Assembly (NCBI RefSeq): GCF_020623625.1
Contig: NC_060200.1
Span: 814,001 to 878,000 of the forward strand
Direction: 5' to 3'
Length of the DNA stretch: 64,000 nucleotides
From: Saccharomycodes ludwigii
Taxonomy: Eukaryota; Ascomycota; Saccharomycetes; Saccharomycodales; Saccharomycodaceae
In this document: piece by piece, positions 56,267-64,000 of the stretch
How the letters are laid out: every line of letters begins with the position of its first letter
Numbering within the stretch: the first letter of the stretch is position 1
Notes under the pieces: generated by a model
Database searches by the model: none
Told to the model about the DNA's origin: nothing
The model's input: only the letters and a program-made list of their open reading frames with translations
Made by a program: the position numbers and the translations under genes

Positions 56267-57437
56267 ATGGATTTAGTTAATCATTTAAATGACAGAGTAT
56301 TATTTGCAGTCCCAAAGAGTATGTTTTATTATTATTATTATTAATTGCCATCAACTATATTAAGATACTTTCATTTTTCAGAATATAGACTATTTTTTTT
56401 TTATATGACTGCGGTGCTATTGAACTTATTTTAAATCCGAAAGATACTAACAAATAATCATGTTTAACCTATGCTGCTAATCGCATTATTACTATTTTTA
56501 CCATGTAAAATAAAAAGTAATGATGTTATGACATGGAGGGGTAAGGGGAAAAACAAACAAACAAAAGTGTGTTCACATTTATAATACAGAGGGCCGTTTA
56601 TATCAAGAAGTTGTTAAGATTTTACATGGATCGGATATCAATTTCCACAAAAACGATAGATTAGATATTGCGTTGTCAACTAATATGCCAGTAGCATTGA
56701 TCTTTCTTCGGGCAGCCGATATTCCAACATTTGTCGGCATGGGTAAGTGTGATTTGGGTATTACCGGTGTTGATGTTGTGCGTGAAAGCCAGGAAGAAAA
56801 TGTTAGTTTAGCGATGGACTTACAGTTCGGTAATTGTAAATTACAAGTTCAGGTTCCGGAAAAGGGTGATATCATTGAACCTAAAGAATTGATCGGTAAA
56901 ACTGTGGTTACTTCCTTTGTTAACTTGTCTAGTGAATATTTTGCCAAATTGGAAGGTACTACTGTGGATAAAATGACCACTAAGATTAAGTATGTTACCG
57001 GGTCTGTTGAAGCTTCTTGTGCCTTAGGGGTTGCTGATGGTATTGTAGATTTAGTGGAAAGTGGTGAAACCATGCGTGCGTGTGGTTTGAAGGCAATTGC
57101 TACAGTTTTAGAAACCAGTGCTTATTTAATTGAAAACAATAAGAGACCAAAGAGTAATCCTGAATTGCTTGAGATTATTAAGAGTAGAATTGAAGGTGTG
57201 ATGACTGCTCAAAAGTATGTCTATTGCAATTATAATGCACCAAAGTGCAAACTGCAGCAGTTACTGGAAATTACTCCTGGTAGACGTGCCCCTACTATCA
57301 GCAGCATTAATGATGATGGTTGGGTTGCTGTAAGCAGTATGATTGAAAGGAAAAACAAGGGACATATCATGGATAAATTGAAGAGCATTGGTGCTGCTGA
57401 TATAATGGTTTTTGAAATATCTAATTGTCGTGTCTGA
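56267..57437 (+). CDS. HIS1: ATP phosphoribosyltransferase, spliced
   Basis: First enzyme of histidine synthesis: joins ATP and PRPP, feedback-inhibited by histidine, cytosolic. Exons 56267-56318 (MDLVNHLNDRVLFAVPK plus one base) and 56590-57437 give 299 residues (297 in S. cerevisiae). The join restores PK-KGRLY, matching the yeast protein. Conserved parts are DIPTFVGMGKCDLGITGVDVV, LQFGNCKLQVQVP, the PRPP-binding VESGETMRACGL region with GSVEASCALGVADGIVDL before it, and the C-terminal regulatory domain from about residue 205 to IMVFEISNCRV. The intron is absent from the S. cerevisiae gene. It sits between SYG1 and MET30, two genes of the sister block. Confidence 0.97.
56319..56589 (+). other. 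HIS1 intron
   Basis: 271 nt with donor GTATGT, branch site TACTAAC at 56455-56461 and acceptor AATACAG ending at 56589; phase 1, splitting a Lys codon (A|AG). Both flanking exons code for conserved protein, so splicing is required. Confidence 0.95.
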
Positions 57438-57938
57438 TCCTTTTGAATATATTGTTAATTATATGATACTTGATTTTTTTTTTTTTTTTTTTTTGATCTT
57501 TATATATATATGTATGTATGTATATAATGTAACAGTCAAGTTGATTTTTGTAACTACTATTAATTCCTATGAATTTTTTTTTTTCTTTCACTAAAGAAGG
57601 AAGAGGGGAAATAGCACGTGATATTACTTTTTTAAATTTTTTTTTTTTTAATATTTTTTTATTAGTATTATTTGGACTGCGAATGATACAGTGAATAATG
57701 GCGTTATAAAAAAGGATGGAATATATTTCTTTTACCACAGTTTTTTTTAACACGGGTTTATTTTTATTTTTGTTTTTGTTTGTTGCAATTGGCGTTAGTT
57801 CCAACAGGAGTGGAAATCCCAGTTTCTGCTCACGGTAAAAAAACAAAATGAAAAAAGAAAAAAAAAAATATATACAGACGTTCGTAACATAACCAAGAGG
57901 GGAATAACTTATTAAAGATTTAGGACTTTAGACAGTAG

Positions 57939-57972
<34 letters not shown>

Positions 57973-58430
57973 TCTTATTATTATTATTATTATTAACCTC
58001 TAAGTAAAAAAAAAATAAAATAAAAAAAAAAAAAAAAAAAAGGAGCATATTACATATTTTTCTACGTTTTGTTTTCATTATAAAGTCAAAAGACAACTTG
58101 TACATTAAAGCTATTTTATTTTACCTCGTTTCATTCCATTTTAATCTATTTCATTTTCACTTTACTCCATCATATTTCTAATTACGCATTTTAAATAGAA
58201 AACCCTTAGGATAGAGAAGTGGCTACTAACCTTTTTTTTATTTTTTTTAATTTGTAAATTATTAGTTTTCTATCCCATCTCAGACATCATTTATATCTAC
58301 ATTTGCATTTTTTATTTTTAACTTAATATCCTTATTGGTACCACTCAACCTTCATTTGTTTTATACTATCTCATTTTCAATCATATTTAAAGATACATTA
58401 AAAAAAAAAAAAAAAAAAAAAAAAGGGAAA
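57438..58430. other. Intergenic region HIS1-MET30
   Basis: Just under 1 kb with the HIS1 3' flank and MET30 promoter/leader. It holds T runs after HIS1, an (AT)n run at about 57937-57964, a candidate leader intron (57965-58265) and a 25-base A run at 58400-58424 just before the MET30 ATG. Confidence 0.5.
57965..58265 (+). other. Candidate 5' leader intron of MET30
   Basis: GTATGT at 57965, TACTAAC at 58224-58230, and TTATTAG ending at 58265, a normal 35-nt spacing from branch to acceptor. There is no in-frame ATG ahead of the donor, so this would be an untranslated-leader intron. No homology supports it. Confidence 0.35.
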
Positions 58431-60488
58431 ATGAATATATCTGATCTAATTCAGCAACAATCACAAAACAGAAAGAATAATTACCAGCATAAAAATGGTA
58501 ATAACAACAAAACTGGTAATCCAATCCCAATTTCTACTGTATTAAAAATGAAAGAAAATAATTCTAGTAATGACATTAATAAGAAACGTACAATAGAAAC
58601 AATAAATACACCTTCCTCTATGGTTACAAAATCACAAATAATTCAGGAAGAAAAAAGAATATGTACAAGGTCTCCGCCACAATATAGTTTTACTAGATAC
58701 TGTTATCGTCACAATCCGGACTACCATAAAAATGTAAAACTGGATGGTACTTCTTCTTCTTCAAGTGATAGCAATACCCCGGAACCCAACTTGCTACAGC
58801 AGATATGTGGGGAAGATGGCGATTTTCAAAAAAAATTAGATTTATATTGCCCCTCCACTAAAGATCAGCAAGATATTCAAAAAATATTGACAATTTTTAA
58901 TAATAGTGGCAATACACCGATGAAAAAAGAACTGATATTGCATGCACTATTGAATTTATGTTGTTCGCCACAGCTAAGTTTTATATCACAACAAGTTACT
59001 TCAATGATTAAAATTGATTTTGTATCCGATTTACCCCAAGAGCTAAGTTTAAAGATTTTGAGTTATCTAGATTGTTCTAGTTTGTGTGAAGCAAGTAAAG
59101 TCAATAAAAAGTGGAATTTGTTAGCCGATGATGATCGGGTCTGGTATCACATGTGCGAACAGCATATCGATAGGAAATGCCCACATTGCGGATGGGGATT
59201 GCCCCTACTACATATGAAGACAAGAAGATTTGTGGATATTGCTGGACCGAAGCCCTTTTGTGAATCTAGTTTAAATTCCACTGCAACTCTGACTTATGAT
59301 AACAACTCTAACATCACATTCAACAACCATAACAGTAAAAATAGCGGCAATAAGAATTTACTGCGGAATAACAAGGCTGCTAACACTGTGGGCAACAATA
59401 ACACGGCATCAATTTTAGCTAGCGGTGGTTCTGTCAGCAGTGGATGCAGTAACAACAATAGTAACGCAGTTATAAGAAAAACTAGGCCCTGGAAAGTTGT
59501 TTACAAAGAAAGATTTAATGTTGAACGGAATTGGAGACGTGGCAACTGTAGAATACAAGAGTTTAAAGGCCATATGGATGGTGTGTTAGATTGCAAATTT
59601 AATTATGCTTGTTTATTTACAGCATCCTACGACTCAACCGTTGCAATGTGGGACATAAACAATGGGAAATTACTGAGAAGATTTACTGGTCATTCAAACG
59701 GGGTTAAGACATTGTTATTTGATGAATCTAAACTAATTACTGGGTCGTTGGATAAGACTATTAGGGTTTGGAATTATCATACTGGTGAGTGCATCTCCAC
59801 TTATAGAGGCCATACAGATTCTGTTTTAAGTATAGATGCTTACAAGAAGATTATAGTTAGTAGTAGTGCAGATACTACAGTCAAAGTCTGGCATGTCGAA
59901 AGCAGAACTTGTTTTACGTTGAGAGGCCATGAGAACTGGGTTAACTGTGTTAAACTACACCCTGCCAGTTTTACATGTTATAGTTGTAGTGATGACATGA
60001 CAATTAGGATGTGGGATATTAGGACTAATACGTGCCTAAAAATCTTTAAAGGACATGTTGGCCAAGTACAAAAGGTCATTCCATTAACGATTATAGACGA
60101 AGAAAACCTAGTGGCTGATGTTCCTTATGACAAAAACTACAAGGATGACGTTAATTTGCCCAATAATAAAACGTTGACGTATCCAACACATTTATTATCA
60201 TGCTCTTTAGATAACACAATTAAATTATGGCACATACAAACTGGTATATGTGTCAGAACCCATTTTGGTCATGCAGAGGGGGTTTGGGATATAGCTTGTG
60301 ATAATTTCAGGATAATAAGTGGGTCTCATGATACAACAGTTAAGGTCTGGGATTTACAAAGTGGGAAGATGATTTACAGTTTTGACAATGCACATGATGC
60401 TCCCGTTACCTGCGTTGCTATTGGTGATTCAGAGTTTGTTAGCGGTGACGAAAGTGGCAAGGTTTGTATGTTTCATTTTGATATATAG
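58431..60488 (+). CDS. MET30: F-box/WD40 substrate receptor Met30
   Basis: Substrate receptor of an SCF ubiquitin ligase that ubiquitinates the activator Met4, controlling sulfur amino-acid genes, cadmium response and the cell cycle. 685 residues (640 in S. cerevisiae). The N-terminal region has SRSPPQYSFTRYCYRHNPD-like RSPPQYSFTRYCYRHNPD, the F-box is at about 199-245 (FVSDLPQELSLKILSYLDCS), then the conserved Cys-rich HIDRKCPHCGWGLPLLHMK. WD40 repeats start at about 377 (EFKGHMDGVLDCKF) and number seven or eight. The frame stays open upstream to the acceptor at 58265, but the first ATG, after the A run, is 58431. Confidence 0.95.
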   Translation: MNISDLIQQQSQNRKNNYQHKNGNNNKTGNPIPISTVLKMKENNSSNDINKKRTIETINTPSSMVTKSQIIQEEKRICTRSPPQYSFTRYCYRHNPDYHKNVKLDGTSSSSSDSNTPEPNLLQQICGEDGDFQKKLDLYCPSTKDQQDIQKILTIFNNSGNTPMKKELILHALLNLCCSPQLSFISQQVTSMIKIDFVSDLPQELSLKILSYLDCSSLCEASKVNKKWNLLADDDRVWYHMCEQHIDRKCPHCGWGLPLLHMKTRRFVDIAGPKPFCESSLNSTATLTYDNNSNITFNNHNSKNSGNKNLLRNNKAANTVGNNNTASILASGGSVSSGCSNNNSNAVIRKTRPWKVVYKERFNVERNWRRGNCRIQEFKGHMDGVLDCKFNYACLFTASYDSTVAMWDINNGKLLRRFTGHSNGVKTLLFDESKLITGSLDKTIRVWNYHTGECISTYRGHTDSVLSIDAYKKIIVSSSADTTVKVWHVESRTCFTLRGHENWVNCVKLHPASFTCYSCSDDMTIRMWDIRTNTCLKIFKGHVGQVQKVIPLTIIDEENLVADVPYDKNYKDDVNLPNNKTLTYPTHLLSCSLDNTIKLWHIQTGICVRTHFGHAEGVWDIACDNFRIISGSHDTTVKVWDLQSGKMIYSFDNAHDAPVTCVAIGDSEFVSGDESGKVCMFHFDI

Positions 60489-61532
60489 GGAGTTAAATTT
60501 TTTTTTTTTTTTTTTTTTTTTCTTCTTCTTTCTTTCTTTTTTTTCCTGGGTTTGTTTTTAATATATAGAGAATGATAATAATATATTTGTTTGTATTTAT
60601 ATTTTTATGTATGCTACTGGTACTTTGTTTATACTTAATGCATAAAAGAGACGTTTTCATGGGTTGCTTGGCGTTTTTTTTTTTTTTTTTTGCGATATCA
60701 GGAATAATGGATTTTAATAGTTGGTAAAATAGCGTAAAGTTCTCCTTTTAAGTGAGTATTGCTTGAAAGGGGGAAATTGGGATTAATAATAATTATAATG
60801 GTGAAATAGAATAATAAAGGTGTGGGGGAAGGGGAATAAGAGTGGGTTATTCTCTTGATGTGTATCGCTTAATAATTTACGGGACTAAAGAATTAACCAT
60901 GATAGTTATTGGCTTTCAATTTTAAAAAGCAATAATCAAAGAAAAAGAACTACGTAAATATGAGCTGTTTTTTTTGGTTTGTTTGTTTGTTTGTTTGTTT
61001 GTTTGTTTGTTTGTTTGTTTGTTTGTTGAATATTAGGCAAAGTAGGAAACATTTTTTTTTTCTTCTTTGAATAATAAAATGGGTGTGTGGGTGGGGGATA
61101 GAATAACTTTAAAATAAATATTATTAATATAAGCAACATTAACCAACAAACAAGCAAATAAACCAACAAATCAACGATATAACCATATTATTATATTGTT
61201 TTGCTGCCTTTTGCTAATTTATCTTTTATTAAAAGGGTATTAAAAGGGGGGGCAGGAAATCGCTCTTACTTTTTTTTTTTATTTTTTTTTTATTTTTTTT
61301 TTTTCTTTCTTTATCCTTTTTTCTTCTTCTTCTTCTTCTTTTTTTATTCCTCTTCTCCACCCCTTCCCCTTCTCTCTTTTTCTCTCAACTTGATCAACGA
61401 TTTGTTATATTTTTATCTTGCTTTGAATACTATTGCTTACACTGATTGTTTTATACATATAAAATCACATAAACTGCATCTAAAAGTATACAAAAAAAAA
61501 AAAAAACTTGGAATGAATTAGTAACAATAATC
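60489..61532. other. Intergenic region MET30-PIG2
   Basis: 1.04 kb with the MET30 3' flank (T run near 60498-60520) and PIG2 promoter. A (TTTG)n array of about 12 units lies at 60978-61026, and T-rich tracts near 61270-61345. No gene is seen. Confidence 0.5.
60978..61026. repeat. Tetranucleotide microsatellite (GTTT)n
   Basis: About 12 uninterrupted GTTT units in the MET30-PIG2 intergenic region. A likely length-variable marker without evident function. Confidence 0.9.
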
Positions 61533-62891
61533 ATGCCATATCAAGCCGCTACTATATTACCAATTAGATCAGTTACTGACAACAAAACTATTAAACCAAT
61601 AAAAGGATGTACAAAGCCCAATTCCTTTGCCTCTGACACCAGCAAAGTAACGTCTGCGCCCAAAAACCACCTTTCGTCTTTAAGTTTTTTACATAAACCC
61701 AAAAGAAATAGACCGATAAGGGATCAAATGTTAGAAGATGAGAAACTATTATCTTTAAACACTGAACTAAACAAGATAATTAAACAGAAAAAAAATGAGG
61801 ATATTGACAAGGGAGAAACGTATTACAAACCTAGCAATGCGAAGTTGGATAATTTCAATATTAAATATTTTGATACAACGTTTCTAGGCGATGATGAAAT
61901 TGGTCCTAAAAATGAAGCTACAGATATTTACACTTCAACTTTTGATGATGATGACAAAGAAAACGCAATAGATGATTTAAATGACTCTATAAAAGATTTC
62001 CGGCCATTTAACAATAGAAGTAAAGATGATACCAATGAAAGATTAAATATTATACGGAAAAAATCAGGGGAAATAGTAAAATCTAATTTGAAAAGATCAA
62101 AATCGTTGCCGATAGGCAGAAGCGTCAGTGCAGGCGACAATTCCATTAGCCAACCAAACCACCATGGAAGAAGCAATAGTGTTCATTTTGAAGAAAGCAG
62201 ACAGGTCAAATACTTTGATGAATTAGAAGCACCATGCAACTTGAAGAATAATACGAATCAAAATACGAGTAGAAGAAAAAGCAAGAAATTTATGAGCACG
62301 GCCGCTGCCAACACAAATAAACCCCAGTTTGGGATAAGTCAAAGTGAGAGCAATAATGAATATGCGACTAATAATAGCACTCCTTCCTTTCTTAAGTTTA
62401 CCGGTTTAGACTGTTCTTTACTAGAAAGTTTGTCTCCCATGAGCGAGATTAACATAGATTTCTGTAAACAATTGATGTGTAATAAGCATGTGTTTCCGTT
62501 AACTTTACAAATAGATATGGAATACACTAGCGGCGGTGCACCATTTTATAAACTTTCTGGGTTTATTGTAGTGCAAAATATGTTTTACGACAAACAGGTG
62601 ATTTTTAGGTACACAATAAATGGATGGCTAACTTGGAAAGACTTACAGTGCAAATGGTTTAAACACTGCGACGATGATGACGTACTTTTAAGTGACTATG
62701 ATATTTTCCAGTTTGAACTACCCGATATAGACAAAATAGTGCAAGACACAAATGTATTACAATTTTGCTTAGAATATAAAAGCTGGAATAAAGGGGGCGT
62801 AGAGCACGTATTTTGGGACAACAATGATTCAAATAACTATACGCTAAAGTTTTCCAGCGGTAAACAAAAAAACATATATTATCCACAATGA
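61533..62891 (+). CDS. PIG2: Glc7 (PP1) glycogen-targeting subunit, Pig2/Gip2 type
   Basis: Regulatory subunit that brings protein phosphatase 1 (Glc7) to glycogen synthase. 452 residues. A CBM21 carbohydrate-binding domain fills about residues 315-452 (KHVFPLTLQIDMEYTSGGAP, YKLSGFIVVQNMFYDKQVIF, YTINGWLTWKDL, LQFCLEYKSWNKGGVEHVFWD). Upstream, RSNSVHFEESRQVKYFDELE has the SVHF form of the PP1-docking RVxF motif and the following VKYF block shared by Gac1/Pig1/Gip2/Pig2. The N-terminal part is polar with Ser/Lys-rich stretches. S. cerevisiae has PIG2 beside MET30 and GIP2 beside PIC2 and HIS1; this one gene touches both contexts. Confidence 0.94.
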   Translation: MPYQAATILPIRSVTDNKTIKPIKGCTKPNSFASDTSKVTSAPKNHLSSLSFLHKPKRNRPIRDQMLEDEKLLSLNTELNKIIKQKKNEDIDKGETYYKPSNAKLDNFNIKYFDTTFLGDDEIGPKNEATDIYTSTFDDDDKENAIDDLNDSIKDFRPFNNRSKDDTNERLNIIRKKSGEIVKSNLKRSKSLPIGRSVSAGDNSISQPNHHGRSNSVHFEESRQVKYFDELEAPCNLKNNTNQNTSRRKSKKFMSTAAANTNKPQFGISQSESNNEYATNNSTPSFLKFTGLDCSLLESLSPMSEINIDFCKQLMCNKHVFPLTLQIDMEYTSGGAPFYKLSGFIVVQNMFYDKQVIFRYTINGWLTWKDLQCKWFKHCDDDDVLLSDYDIFQFELPDIDKIVQDTNVLQFCLEYKSWNKGGVEHVFWDNNDSNNYTLKFSSGKQKNIYYPQ

Positions 62892-63841
62892 GAAACGCTG
62901 AGTTATGAATTGCAAAGAAAAAAGATGATTGTTACTTGAGTTTAGGTTATGGGAATTAATTTTTTTTTTTTTGATTTTTTTTTTTTTTTTTTTTTTTAAT
63001 TTTTTTTTTTTTCCTCTTTCTCCATGTTATGTTAATTTTTTATTTTAATTTAGTAGCCAAATGGCTTTTTTTATGTTTTGCTTTTTATTGTAGAAATCCA
63101 AATAAAATATATACATTTGCATACTTATAATGGTTAATAAGTAAATGGAACAGTGTAAATTATGGGTACAGCTGTTAAGTTATTTTAGTGATATAGTAGT
63201 AGTAATATAATCAAACCAATCATTTTTCGATATGCAAGATACTTTTCTAACTATTTTTTGTTTCTAGCTTTTAAAAAAATTGAGTAAATAAGTGGACAAA
63301 ATAAGTAAGTAAATAAACGAGTAAACAAATCGACCATGTAATTTTTTTAGGCAGTAGTCAATTTAAACCCTCATAGTTAATAAATGGAACAATGAGAAAA
63401 AAAAAAAAAAAAACACGGAAAAAAAAAATACAGCAAAATCAAATAACACTTTTAGATTTCTAAACTAAAAGCTAAGAAAACTTGATTGATTATTACCTCC
63501 TCTCCCCCCCTATTTTAATTACGATATTTATAATACATATACATATATATATATATATATATATCAAATAGGAAAAAAAAAATACAAAATCTATAAACAA
63601 ATATCAAAAGTATATCTTTTACCCTTTTTTGAGACTTTAGAATCTTTAACCTTTTTTAGTTACTAGACTCCTATATCCTTAGTTCTTAAATCCTCACTTT
63701 TACTATAAAACAAACCACTTTTATTTTTTTTTTATTATTGCTTTTACAACCACGTTAACTACTTAAAACATCAAAGAGAAAGAAAAAAAACAAAAAAAAA
63801 CAAAAAACAAACATTGTCATTAATACAACAATTTAATTATC
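62892..63841. other. Intergenic region PIG2-PIC2
   Basis: 950 bp with T-rich tracts near 62960-63012, an A run near 63397-63413, an (AT)n run near 63541-63564 and an A/C-rich leader directly before PIC2. No gene or specific site is seen. Confidence 0.5.
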
Positions 63842-64000
63842 ATGTCCACTTTACCAAAAACCGGGAATACAAAGAAAGTCGAATTATATACACCAGAATA
63901 CTATGCTCTTTGTACATTAGGGGGGCTGCTAGCCTGTGGTCCTACACATTCGTTAGTTTGTCCATTAGATGTAGTTAAATGTCGTTTGCAAGTCGATAGG
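63842..64000 (+). CDS. PIC2: Mitochondrial phosphate/copper carrier Pic2 (5' end only)
   Basis: Inner-membrane mitochondrial carrier; Pic2 imports phosphate and copper into the matrix. Only the first 53 residues are inside the window. They include [22 protein letters not shown]-like [15 protein letters not shown] of helix 1 and the carrier signature [12 protein letters not shown] (PxDxxKxRxQ). The match to S. cerevisiae Pic2 (FYATCTLGGIIACGPTH) and the position after GIP2/PIG2 favour PIC2 over the main phosphate carrier Mir1. The gene continues past the right edge. Confidence 0.92.
   Translation, partial: MSTLPKTGNTKKVELYTPEYYALCTLGGLLACGPTHSLVCPLDVVKCRLQVDR

Overview
The window is nuclear DNA of a budding yeast. 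It is strongly AT-rich, gene-dense and uses the standard code: CTG sits at a conserved Leu near base 19563 of ICL1. Introns carry GTATGT and TACTAAC signals, the intergenic DNA is full of long poly(A)/poly(T) runs, and many proteins carry Asn, Gln or Asp runs. Genes that Saccharomyces cerevisiae keeps on two chromosomes (a YER block on V and a YIL block on IX, sister regions of the whole-genome duplication) lie here interleaved in one series. This points to a lineage that never went through that duplication. A Saccharomycodes-like yeast would fit, but the species cannot be fixed from the sequence alone.

Layout: 1-7.0 kb holds RNR1 (3' end cut by the window edge), FIS1, EFM4, YRB2 and ARC15. 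7.5-15 kb holds ARG5,6, SNP1 (U1-70K, with an intron directly after its ATG) and NOT4/MOT2. 15.7-21 kb holds RGI1, tRNA-Ser(UGA) and ICL1, with a carbon-source element between them. 21.5-29.5 kb holds a VHR1-type regulator, a YIL055C-family protein and THO1. 32-38 kb holds GPP1, CEM1, DFG10 and a short NHA1-type Na+/H+ antiporter whose 24-nt first exon is easily missed. 38.4-48 kb holds an FCY2-family permease, a Pho85 cyclin (PCL6/7), PET117, MMF1 and intron-containing RPL34. 48.5-64 kb holds NEO1, SYG1, intron-containing HIS1, MET30, PIG2/GIP2 and the start of PIC2.

The genes are ordinary housekeeping and metabolic genes with separate promoters. Related themes are amino-acid synthesis (ARG5,6, HIS1, with MET30 in sulfur control), respiratory and non-fermentative growth (ICL1, RGI1, PET117, CEM1, PIC2), and phosphate/Pho85 functions (SYG1, PCL6/7, PIC2). 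I see no mobile element, CRISPR array or virus-like element.

The most informative observations are about splicing: HIS1, SNP1 and NHA1 each have an intron where the S. cerevisiae gene, as I recall it, has none; SNP1 has a nested pair of splice sites that would create a frame-breaking 25-nt exon; MET30 and ICL1 have candidate leader introns. Several perfect inverted repeats, a PACE motif upstream of NOT4 and sense-strand poly(A) tracts just before start codons also deserve a look.
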